A DNA stretch of 64,000 bases from VAZQ01 sp963835165 (lineage in GTDB: Bacteria; Pseudomonadota; Alphaproteobacteria; Rhizobiales; Xanthobacteraceae), in contig CAWIGD010000044.1 of assembly GCA_963835165.1 (NCBI GenBank), positions 1 through 64,000 on the forward strand. The letters run 5' to 3'. The position numbers and the translations under genes are program-made. Within the stretch, counting starts at the first letter, position 1. Every line of letters starts with the position of its first letter. This document shows, piece by piece, positions 57,261-64,000 of the stretch. The notes under the pieces were generated by a model that had not been told where the DNA came from, made no database searches, and saw only the letters and a program-made list of their open reading frames with translations.

Positions 57261-58391
57261 ATGGCCAAGCGCTGCTACTACGAGGTTTTGGAGGTCGAAC
57301 GGACCGCCGGTGACACCGAGCTGAAAGCCGCCTTCCGCAAGCTGGCGATGAAATGGCATCCGGATCGCAACCCGGGCGACAAGAGCTGCGAAGTCCGCTT
57401 CAAGGAAATCAACGAAGCCTACGAAGTGCTGAAAGATGGCGACAAGCGCGCGGCCTATGATCGTTTCGGCCACGCCGCCTTCGAGCACAGCGCCGGCGGT
57501 CCCGGCGGCGGCTTCGGTGACGTGGCGTCCGCCTTCGCCGACATCTTCGATGACCTGTTCGGTATGGGCGGCGCCCGTCGTGGCAGGGGTGGCGGCCGCG
57601 AGCGCGGCGCCGATCTGCGCTACAACATGGAGATCAGCCTGGAGGAAGCCTTTTCGGGCAAGACCGCGCAGCTGCGCATCCCGACCTCGGTGACCTGCGA
57701 GGCCTGTACAGGTTCGGGCGCCAAGAGCGGCACCAAGCCCAAGGCTTGTCCTACCTGCGGCGGGCAAGGCCGCGTTCGCCACGCGCAGGGTTTTTTCACG
57801 CTCGAGCGGACCTGTCCGGCCTGTCAGGGCCGCGGCCAGGTGATCGACAACCCTTGCCCGGCCTGCTCCGGCTCCGGGCGGGTGACGCGCGAACGTGCGC
57901 TGTCCGTCAACATTCCCCCCGGCGTCGAAGACGGTACCCGTATCCGGCTCGCGGGTGAAGGCGAGGCGGGCGTGCGCGGCGGTCCTGCCGGCGACCTCTA
58001 CATTTTCCTCTCGCTGAGCTCGCATCCGTTTTTTCAGCGCGAAGGCGCCGACCTCCATTGCCGGGTGCCGATCTCCATGGTGGCGGCGGCACTGGGCGGC
58101 GATTTCGAAGTGCCGACCATCGACGGCAACAACACCCGCGTGAAAGTGCCGGAAGGCACCCAGTCGGGACGACGCTTCCGCCTCCAGGGTAAGGGGATGC
58201 CGGTGCTGCGCTCGAAACAGACCGGCGACATGTACGTGCAGGTTCTGGTCGAGACGCCGCAGAAGCTGACCAAGCGGCAGCGCGAATTGCTGAACGAGTT
58301 CGAGCGCCTCTCGTCCAAGGATACCCACCCGGAATCGGCCGGATTCTTCGGCAAGGTCAAGGAGTTCCTGGCTCGTTCCGGCTCGGCCTGA
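57261..58391 (+). CDS. dnaJ: Chaperone DnaJ (Hsp40)
   Basis: 376-residue class A J-protein from ATG 57261 (AKRCYYEVLEVERTAGDTEL), with GGGAAG upstream. An in-frame ATG at 57198, touching the tandem repeat, would add 21 residues and is less likely. The J domain has HPD at residues 33-35. A Gly/Phe-type linker (GGPGGGFGDVASAFADIFDDLFGMGG) follows, then four zinc-finger CxxCxGxG units: CEACTGSG, CPTCGGQG, CPACQGRG, CPACSGSG. The C-terminal client-binding domains end KVKEFLARSGSA. Separated from dnaK by a hairpin. Confidence 0.97.
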   Translation: MAKRCYYEVLEVERTAGDTELKAAFRKLAMKWHPDRNPGDKSCEVRFKEINEAYEVLKDGDKRAAYDRFGHAAFEHSAGGPGGGFGDVASAFADIFDDLFGMGGARRGRGGGRERGADLRYNMEISLEEAFSGKTAQLRIPTSVTCEACTGSGAKSGTKPKACPTCGGQGRVRHAQGFFTLERTCPACQGRGQVIDNPCPACSGSGRVTRERALSVNIPPGVEDGTRIRLAGEGEAGVRGGPAGDLYIFLSLSSHPFFQREGADLHCRVPISMVAAALGGDFEVPTIDGNNTRVKVPEGTQSGRRFRLQGKGMPVLRSKQTGDMYVQVLVETPQKLTKRQRELLNEFERLSSKDTHPESAGFFGKVKEFLARSGSA

Positions 58392-58477
58392 AGCAATTTG
58401 CCGCTTGACCCTTGCCGCCGCGGGCATTACCGGTGGAAAGTCATAAATCTGTAATCATTGCGCAGCGTTAGCTCCTC

Positions 58478-59290
58478 ATGCCGCTTCCAGCTCTTCAGCT
58501 CCTCGAAAAGAAATTCGAGCAACAGAAGCGTCTGTTCGAGGTCAAGAAGGGTGAGTTGGAGCGCGAGATCGAGCGCCACATCCAGCTCTTCGAGCAGAAG
58601 AAGGGTGCGTTCGAGAAGAAGATCGAGCAGCAATTCGAGAGCCACCGGCGGAAGTTCGAACAGCGGCTCGAAACGCAGAAACGCAAATTCGGGGTTCAGA
58701 TCCGCCGCTTCGAGCAGAAGAACGGCATCCGGCTCGACGACGAAGTCCGCTTCATCCGCACATGGATCGAGAAGCCGCTGTCGCTGGGCGCGGTAACGCC
58801 TTCGGGCCGCGCGCTCGCGCGCACCATGGCGGCCTATATCGATCCGAGCCGCCCTGGCCCCGTCATCGAACTGGGGCCGGGCACCGGGCCGGTGACCGAG
58901 GCGCTGTTGGCGCAGGGCGTCGACCCCGCGCGGCTCGTGCTGGTCGAGTTCGATCCGACCTTCTGCCGGCTGTTGCGCGCGCGCTATCCCAAGGCCACGG
59001 TGGTGCAGGGCGACGCCTACAGCCTCAAACGACTGCTCGGCGGTCTGATGCAAAATCAGGCCGCGGGCGTGGTCTCCGGCCTGCCGCTGTTCACCAAGCC
59101 GCTGCGGATGCGGCTGCGCCTCCTGTTCGAAGCCTTCGATCTGATGTCGCCGGGCGCGCCCTTCATTCAGTTCACCTACAATGCGGTTCCGCCGATCCCG
59201 AAGCGGCTCGAGCGTGTGAGCGCGGAGCCGTCCGAACGGGTATGGATGAACATCCCGCCGGCGCGGGTGTGGGTCTATCGGAGAGACTGA
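58478..59290 (+). CDS. Phospholipid N-methyltransferase-like (PmtA) protein with N-terminal coiled coil
   Basis: 270 residues. The C-terminal 190 are a class I SAM methyltransferase of the PmtA type: EVRFIRTWIEKPLSLGAVTPSGRALARTMA, SAM loop PVIELGPGTGPVTEALLAQG, VVQGDAYSL and VVSGLPLFTKPLRMR. PmtA makes phosphatidylcholine precursors from phosphatidylethanolamine at the membrane. The first 82 residues are a charged helix with Phe pairs spaced seven apart (13/20, 38/45, 53/60, 71/78) and recurrent FEQ(K/Q)K, which standard PmtA lacks. It probably acts in membrane binding or self-association. Gene position after dnaJ is conserved in relatives. Confidence 0.8.
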   Translation: MPLPALQLLEKKFEQQKRLFEVKKGELEREIERHIQLFEQKKGAFEKKIEQQFESHRRKFEQRLETQKRKFGVQIRRFEQKNGIRLDDEVRFIRTWIEKPLSLGAVTPSGRALARTMAAYIDPSRPGPVIELGPGTGPVTEALLAQGVDPARLVLVEFDPTFCRLLRARYPKATVVQGDAYSLKRLLGGLMQNQAAGVVSGLPLFTKPLRMRLRLLFEAFDLMSPGAPFIQFTYNAVPPIPKRLERVSAEPSERVWMNIPPARVWVYRRD

Positions 59291-59359
59291 CGACGACATC
59301 CGGCGCAAGCGTGCGTATGGTGTCGTTGGAATTCGTCCTCCGTCCATCCGTCGTCCGTC

Positions 59360-59941
59360 ATGGCCGTTCCGAAAATTCTGGTCATTCCCGGCTCGCTGCG
59401 GGCGAAGTCGTACAACGTGCGGCTGGCTGCGCTCGCGAGCAAGGAACTGACATTGGCGGATGCCGACGTCACCCGCATCTCGCTCGTCGACTATCCGCTG
59501 CCGATCTACGATGCCGACACCGCCGAGAAATCCGGGCCGCCGCACAACGCGTTCAAGCTCAAGCAGTTGATGTCCGCGCACCAGGGCGTCTTCATCGCCA
59601 GCCCGGAATACAACGCCTCGCTGACGCCGCTCATCAAGAACACGATCGATTGGATCTCGGCGGTGCGCGAGCGCGGCGATCCTCCGCTGGCCGCCTACCA
59701 GAATCGCGTCTTTGCCCTGGGCGGCGCCTCGCCCGGCCGCTCCGGCGCCACCCATTCATTGCTGGCGTTGCGCCAGGTGCTGGCGGTGGGCTGCCGCGCG
59801 CTGGTGCTTGCGGAGCAGGTGACGGTGCCGAACGCCGAGCACGCCTTCGACGAGATGGACGAACTGACGGATGCGCGCGCGGCCGACCAGCTCAAGGTCG
59901 TGGTGCGCAAGCTCGTCGATACCGCCAGGCTCATGGCATAG
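59360..59941 (+). CDS. NADPH-dependent FMN reductase
   Basis: 193-residue flavodoxin-like reductase. FMN phosphate loop VIPGSLRAKSYNVRLAALA; isoalloxazine loop IASPEYNASLTPLIKNTIDWIS; then VFALGGASPGRSGATHSLLALRQ. These motifs define the ChrR/azoreductase/quinone-reductase family; the physiological electron acceptor is not evident. The ATG at 59360 lies 69 bases after the methyltransferase stop; pyrF follows 84 bases downstream. Confidence 0.9.
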   Translation: MAVPKILVIPGSLRAKSYNVRLAALASKELTLADADVTRISLVDYPLPIYDADTAEKSGPPHNAFKLKQLMSAHQGVFIASPEYNASLTPLIKNTIDWISAVRERGDPPLAAYQNRVFALGGASPGRSGATHSLLALRQVLAVGCRALVLAEQVTVPNAEHAFDEMDELTDARAADQLKVVVRKLVDTARLMA

Positions 59942-60025
59942 GATAGGCTGCCCGGATGGAAAATCCCCGTGTCCGTTTCGCTGCGCGCCGCGCAGCATCC
60001 GGGAGACGACCAGGGAGGTCGCGCC

Positions 60026-60730
60026 GTGAGCCTTGATCCGCGTGAGCGGTTGATCGTGGCGCTCGATGTTCCGTCGGTGGCGGAGGCCGAGGCGATTGTC
60101 GTGCGGCTCGGCGAATCGGTCTCGTTCTACAAGATCGGCTACCAGCTTGCCTTCGCGGGCGGCATCGACTTCGCCGGCGTGCTCGCCAGCGCCGGCAAGC
60201 GCATTTTTCTCGACCTCAAGCTCCACGACATCGGCAACACCGTTGCCAAGGGGGTCGAAAGCGTCGCGGCGCTCGGCGCATCGTTTCTCACGGTGCACGC
60301 TTATCCGCAGACCATGCATGCCGCGGTCGATGCGCGCAAAGGCTCCGGCCTGCGCCTGCTCGCCGTCACCGTGCTCACCTCCTACGACGATGCCGACCTG
60401 GCCGCGGCCGGTTATGACTTTACGGTTTCGGAGCTCGTGGGCGAACGCGCGGCGCAGGCCCGCGACGTCGGTATCGACGGGCTCGTCTGCTCGGGCGAGG
60501 AGGCGGCGATGCTGCGCCCCATCGTCGGCGCCGGCATGGTGCTGGTGACGCCGGGCATCCGGCCGGCGGGCGCCGCGGCCGGCGACCAGAAGCGCATCAT
60601 GACGCCGACGGCCGCGATCGCGGCCGGCGCCGATCATCTCGTGGTCGGCCGGCCGATCGTCGCGGCGCCCGATCCGAAATCCGCCGCCGAAGCAATCATC
60701 GCCGAAATCGCAAAGGCGGCGCGACCATGA
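60026..60730 (+). CDS. pyrF: Orotidine 5'-phosphate decarboxylase PyrF
   Basis: Last step of UMP synthesis. 234 residues; GTG start at 60026 with GGGAGGT seven bases upstream. The active-site pattern is FLDLKLHDIGNTVAKG, and other signatures are RLIVALDVPSVAEAE, VTPGIRPAGAAAGDQKR and ADHLVVGRPIVAAPDP. The DUF1330 gene starts 13 bases downstream and is likely co-transcribed. Confidence 0.97.
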   Translation: MSLDPRERLIVALDVPSVAEAEAIVVRLGESVSFYKIGYQLAFAGGIDFAGVLASAGKRIFLDLKLHDIGNTVAKGVESVAALGASFLTVHAYPQTMHAAVDARKGSGLRLLAVTVLTSYDDADLAAAGYDFTVSELVGERAAQARDVGIDGLVCSGEEAAMLRPIVGAGMVLVTPGIRPAGAAAGDQKRIMTPTAAIAAGADHLVVGRPIVAAPDPKSAAEAIIAEIAKAARP

Positions 60731-60743
60731 GGGAGAGCGCGAG

Positions 60744-61375
60744 ATGGCCAAGGGATATTGGATTCCGCATATCGATGTGAGCGACCCGGAAGGCTACAAG
60801 GCGTACATGGCCGCGACCCCGGAGGCGCACCGCAAATACGACGGTCATGTGCTGGTGCGGGGCGGGGCCTGCGAAGTGGTGGAGGGCAAGGGCCGCGCGC
60901 GCAACGTCCTGCGCGAATTTCCCGACTATGCCACCGCGCTCGCCTGCTACCGCTCCCCCGAATACCAGCGGGCGAAGCCGCTGCGTCTGTCCCATTCGAC
61001 CTGTGATTTCGTGATCGCCGAGGGCTACGACGGCGTGCAGCCGCAGTCGTCGGCCCCGCCGCCCGCCGCCGCGGCCGCAAAGGCTACTGGATCGCGCACG
61101 TCGATGTCGCCGATCCCGAGGGCTACAAGGCTTACGTGGCCGCCAACAAGCTGGCGTTCGGCAAATACGGCGTGCGCTATCTCGTGCGCGGCGGGACGCG
61201 CGAGGTGGTGGAGGGCAAGGTGCGCGGGCGCACCGTTGTGCTCGAATTCCCGAGCTATCAGGCGGCGCACGACTGCTACCGTTCGCCGGAATACCAGGCC
61301 GCGGTGGCGTTGCGCAAAGACAACGCCACCGCCGATATCATTGTCATCGAGGGCTATGACGGCCCGCAGTCGTGA
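60744..61375 (+). CDS. Double DUF1330 protein, frameshifted near 61080
   Basis: Two DUF1330 domains in one gene. The first (about residues 1-97) reads AKGYWIPHIDVSDPEGYKAY ... VLVRGGACEVVEGKGRARNV ... CYRSPEYQRAK. After a Pro/Ala linker a single missing base shifts the frame, and the second domain reads GYWIAHVDVADPEGYKAY ... YLVRGGTREVVEGKVRGRTV ... CYRSPEYQAAV to the TGA at 61375. The two copies are clearly duplicates. DUF1330 is a small ferredoxin-like (dimeric alpha/beta barrel) fold of unknown function; a fused pair would mimic the usual homodimer. Confidence 0.85.
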
Positions 61376-61529
61376 GCGATGCCGACGCGCGCGGGCTTAC
61401 AACAATAATTCTGTTGGTGCGGGAGTTCACCGCGGCGGCGACCGCATCGGGCTTTGTCACCCGCGCGATCGCGAAGGCCGGGGTCCAGCGCGCCGTCGCG
61501 CCGGGCGGGTGATGGACGCACATTTGTGA

Positions 61530-61619
61530 TTCGACTCGTGATACACGAATCTCGTATATGCCAAGCATCATCTCGAAATACGTGTGATGCCCGGGCGGAC
61601 CACCGCTCCGGGCTTTTTT
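61530..61619 (+). ncRNA. Candidate small RNA ending in a strong terminator
   Basis: A transcript of up to about 90 nt could begin near 61530 in an AT-richer stretch (TTCGACTCGTGATACACGAATCTCG) and end at the intrinsic terminator 61589-61619. The terminator is more than 210 bases after the DUF1330 stop, with no open frame between. No known RNA family was recognised; this is inference from an orphan terminator. Confidence 0.3.
61589..61619 (+). terminator. Intrinsic terminator
   Basis: GCCCGGGCGG-ACCA-CCGC-T-CCGGGC followed directly by TTTTTT (61614-61619): a textbook Rho-independent terminator. It may serve the pyrF operon or a small RNA. Confidence 0.85.
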
Positions 61620-61693
61620 GCAGGGCGGGCCCCATGCGAGCGCCAATTCATTCCTTGCTCACGATATCTGTTGACGCGCCGCTCCCCCTGTAT

Positions 61694-61737
61694 TTTCCCT
61701 GTTATTAACAGGGAAACAGGGGTGGGACTGCACCCCT
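61694..61737. promoter_or_regulatory. Two adjacent palindromes in the dapB leader
   Basis: TTTCCCTGTT-ATT-AACAGGGAAA (61694-61716), perfect 10-bp arms, then AGGGGTG-N6-CACCCCT (61718-61737). They sit 29 bases before the dapB ATG and could be an operator or a translation-control hairpin. No known riboswitch (for example a lysine type) was recognised. Confidence 0.5.
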
Positions 61738-61765
61738 GGTGGAGCGCCTTGGCGGGAGAGAAGCG

Positions 61766-62581
61766 ATGTCCGACATGCGGTTGATCGTGGCCGGCGCCGG
61801 CGGGCGCATGGGGCGCACGCTCATCCATGCCATCGCGGCGATGGACGGCGCGATCCTCGCGGGCGCGGTGGAGGCGGCGGGATCGGCCGTGATCGGTCGC
61901 GACGCCGGTGAGCTTGCAGGGCTGGGCAAGAACGGCGTGAGCGTGGCCACCGATCTCGAGCCGCTGCTCGCGCGGGCCGACGGGCTGCTCGACTTCACCG
62001 TGCCGGCCGCGACCATCGCCTTCGCCGAGCTCGCGGCACGGCAGGGGCTGGTGCATGTGATCGGCACCACCGGCCTGAGCGCCGAGGACGACAAGCTGAT
62101 CGCGGAAGCGGGCAAGCGCGCGGTGATCGTCAAGTCCGGCAACATGAGCTTGGGGGTCAACCTGCTGGCGGCGCTGGTCAAGCGCGTGGCCAAGACGCTC
62201 GATGAGGATTTCGACGTCGAGATCCTCGAAATGCACCACAACAAGAAGGTGGACGCGCCGTCCGGGACCGCGCTGATGCTGGGACGCGCGGCGGCCGAGG
62301 GCCGCGGCGTCGACCTCGACCAGCGTTCGGAACGCGGCCGCGACGGCCATACCGGCGCGCGCTGCGCCGGCGACATCGGCTTTGCCTCGCTGCGCGGCGG
62401 CTCGGTGGTGGGCGATCACACCGTGATCTTTGCCGGACCAGCCGAGCGGGTCGAGCTCGTGCACCGGGCCGAGGACCGCATGATCTTCGCGCGCGGCGCG
62501 GTGCGCGCGGCGCTGTGGGCGCGCGGGCAGAAGCCGGGGCTTTATTCGATGGTCGACGTGCTGGGCCTGGCCGACATCTGA
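61766..62581 (+). CDS. dapB: 4-hydroxy-tetrahydrodipicolinate reductase DapB
   Basis: Reduces HTPA to tetrahydrodipicolinate in lysine and meso-diaminopimelate synthesis. 271 residues from ATG 61766, with GGGAGAGAAG upstream. Cofactor loop RLIVAGAGGRMGRTLI; FTVPAATIAFAELAA; VIGTTGLSAEDD; substrate motif LEMHHNKKVDAPSGTALML; C-terminal QKPGLYSMVDVLGL. Five bases separate it from the convergent gpmI gene. Confidence 0.97.
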   Translation: MSDMRLIVAGAGGRMGRTLIHAIAAMDGAILAGAVEAAGSAVIGRDAGELAGLGKNGVSVATDLEPLLARADGLLDFTVPAATIAFAELAARQGLVHVIGTTGLSAEDDKLIAEAGKRAVIVKSGNMSLGVNLLAALVKRVAKTLDEDFDVEILEMHHNKKVDAPSGTALMLGRAAAEGRGVDLDQRSERGRDGHTGARCAGDIGFASLRGGSVVGDHTVIFAGPAERVELVHRAEDRMIFARGAVRAALWARGQKPGLYSMVDVLGLADI

Positions 62582-62586
62582 GGGGG

Positions 62587-64000
62587 TCAGCGGCGCAGCA
62601 GCGAGACTCCGGTCATCTCCGCCGGCTGCGGCAGATCCATCAGTTCGAGCAAGGTGGGCGCGATGTCGGCGAGCCTCCCGTCGCGCAAGCCGGTGTTGCC
62701 GCCGCCGGTCAGCACGACCGGCACAGGATTGGTGGTGTGGGAGGTGTGCGGGCCGCCGGTGTTGGGATCGCGCATCAGCTCGCAATTGCCATGGTCGGCG
62801 GTGAAGAGCAAAGCGCCGCCGGCTCTTGCGATCGCCGCGGCGATGCGCCCGAGGCCGGCATCGACGGTCTCGACCGCCTTGACCGCGGCCGCCAGGCTGC
62901 CGGTGTGCCCGACCATGTCGGGATTGGCGTAGTTCAACACGATCAGGTCGTAGCGGCCGGACTCGATCGCCGCCACCGCCTTGTCGGTCAATTCGGGCGC
63001 CGACATCTCGGGCTGCAGGTCGTAGGTCGCAACCTTCGGCGACGGCACCATGATGCGATCCTCGCCGGGGTAGGGCTCTTCCTCGCCGCCGTTGAGGAAA
63101 TACGTGACGTGCGGATATTTCTCGGTCTCGGCCATGCGCAATTGCGTCCGTCCGGCTGCGCCGACCACCGCGCCGAGAACGTTGGCCAGATTCTCCGGCG
63201 GAAAGATCGTCTGCAGGAAGGCGTCCAGATGCTCGCTGTACTGGGTCATGCCCACCGCTGCCGCGAACTGCACGACGCGACCGCGCGCAAAGCCGTCGAA
63301 CGCCGGGTCGAGCATGGCGCCGAGAATCTCGCGCACGCGGTCGGCCCGGAAGTTGAAGCAAAGCACGCCGTCGCCGTCGCGAATGCCGCTGTAATCGCCG
63401 ACCACCGCCGGCACCACGAACTCGTCGCTGAGATCGTGGCCATAGGCATCCGCGATCACCGCGTCGGCATCGGGGAAGCGCGGCCCTTCGGCCTCCACGA
63501 TGGCGCGATAGGCCTTGACCACGCGCTCCCAGCGCTTGTCGCGATCCATGGCGTAGTAGCGGCCGCTGACCGTCGCGATCGGGACCGACGGCGGCAGCGC
63601 CTTCGCCAGGCGCGCGATATCGTCCCGCGCCGAACGCGGCGGCGTGTCACGGCCGTCGGTAAAGGCGTGCACGACGGTAGGCAGGTTCGCGCGCACGAGG
63701 ATTCCAGCGAGCGCGGCGGCGTGGTCCTGATGCGAATGCACGCCGCCCGGCGACACCAGTCCCAGGAGGTGACAGGTCCCGCCGGTCCGCCGCAGACGCT
63801 CGATCAGCCCCAGCAGCGCGGGGGCGCTGTCGATCTCGCCGCGGGCGACCGCCGCGTTGATGCGGGGCAGATCCTGCATCACCAGCCGGCCCGCGCCGAT
63901 GTTGAGATGGCCGACCTCGGAATTTCCCATCTGGCCCGAGGGCAGGCCGACGTCCTGTCCGGAGGTGTGCAGGAAAGCGTGCGGACAGCCCGCCCACAAG
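62587..64000 (-). CDS. gpmI: 2,3-bisphosphoglycerate-independent phosphoglycerate mutase GpmI (5' end outside window)
   Basis: Interconverts 3- and 2-phosphoglycerate in glycolysis; a two-metal alkaline-phosphatase-superfamily enzyme. About 470 residues are inside the window. Missing is roughly the first 40, including the first metal Asp. The phospho-Ser nucleophile is present in LPSGQMGNSEVGHLNIGAGR, and the second metal cluster lies in VLNYANPDMVGHTG and LLFTADHGNCELM. The C-terminal THTTNPVPVVLTG and GRLADIAPTLLELMDLPQPAEMTG are standard. No break in the visible part. Confidence 0.96.
   Translation of the reverse strand, partial: LWAGCPHAFLHTSGQDVGLPSGQMGNSEVGHLNIGAGRLVMQDLPRINAAVARGEIDSAPALLGLIERLRRTGGTCHLLGLVSPGGVHSHQDHAAALAGILVRANLPTVVHAFTDGRDTPPRSARDDIARLAKALPPSVPIATVSGRYYAMDRDKRWERVVKAYRAIVEAEGPRFPDADAVIADAYGHDLSDEFVVPAVVGDYSGIRDGDGVLCFNFRADRVREILGAMLDPAFDGFARGRVVQFAAAVGMTQYSEHLDAFLQTIFPPENLANVLGAVVGAAGRTQLRMAETEKYPHVTYFLNGGEEEPYPGEDRIMVPSPKVATYDLQPEMSAPELTDKAVAAIESGRYDLIVLNYANPDMVGHTGSLAAAVKAVETVDAGLGRIAAAIARAGGALLFTADHGNCELMRDPNTGGPHTSHTTNPVPVVLTGGGNTGLRDGRLADIAPTLLELMDLPQPAEMTGVSLLRR

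Overview
The window is one stretch of a high-GC (roughly 65%) alphaproteobacterial chromosome. Several conserved gene orders point to Hyphomicrobiales (Rhizobiales), in the Bradyrhizobium/Rhodopseudomonas/Xanthobacteraceae neighbourhood: hisB-DUF2628-hisH-hisA-membrane protein-hisF-hisE-coaA; rph-rdgB-hemW opposite hrcA-grpE; dnaK-dnaJ-pmtA-FMN reductase-pyrF-DUF1330-dapB-gpmI; and rsmB-heparinase-purH. This placement is inference from synteny and protein character; no rRNA or tRNA gene is present to confirm it.

Layout. 0-6 kb: secreted gamma-glutamyltransferase, a LemA/TPM-domain trio, an exported alpha/beta hydrolase and an AhpD-like protein. 6-11 kb: the giant NAD-glutamate dehydrogenase. 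11-17.5 kb: purH, a heparinase II/III-like protein, rsmB, htpX and a small DUF1674 protein. 17.6-21 kb: an LLM-type flavin oxidoreductase and the hslVU protease. 21-27 kb: histidine operon ending in coaA. 27-31.4 kb: a heme oxygenase-bacteriophytochrome light-sensing operon and a Crp/Fnr regulator. 31.6-38.2 kb: a membrane protein, comM behind a LexA box, an outer-membrane barrel, an odd double-receiver protein, a TsdA-like dihaem cytochrome and a DUF5996 protein. 38.4-42.5 kb: gshB, yraN, rsmI and an LpoA-like lipoprotein. 42.7-50.6 kb: hemW-rdgB-rph facing hrcA-grpE, with three accessory genes between rph and hrcA. 50.7-55 kb: DUF805, a MetE-like protein, an unknown exported protein and alkB. 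55-64 kb: dnaK, dnaJ, a phospholipid methyltransferase-like protein, an FMN reductase, pyrF, a double DUF1330 protein, dapB and gpmI, which is cut by the window end.

Most genes are housekeeping: histidine, purine, pyrimidine, lysine, CoA and glutathione synthesis, and protein quality control (HslVU, HtpX, DnaK/DnaJ/GrpE/HrcA). A good heat-shock sigma-32 promoter precedes dnaK.

Two features stand out. First, the intergenic DNA carries a family of about 76-80 bp near-perfect palindromes that begin and end in CTAG. There are at least three sequence subtypes with one shared architecture; they usually sit in pairs of different subtypes, and in two genes (three counting an unrelated repeat) the terminal CTAG provides the gene's own TAG stop. 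Second, at least ten single-base frameshifts break otherwise well-conserved genes, including hisH and NAD-glutamate dehydrogenase. So many in core genes suggests a draft or error-prone assembly rather than true gene decay, so frameshifted genes are annotated here as one locus each.
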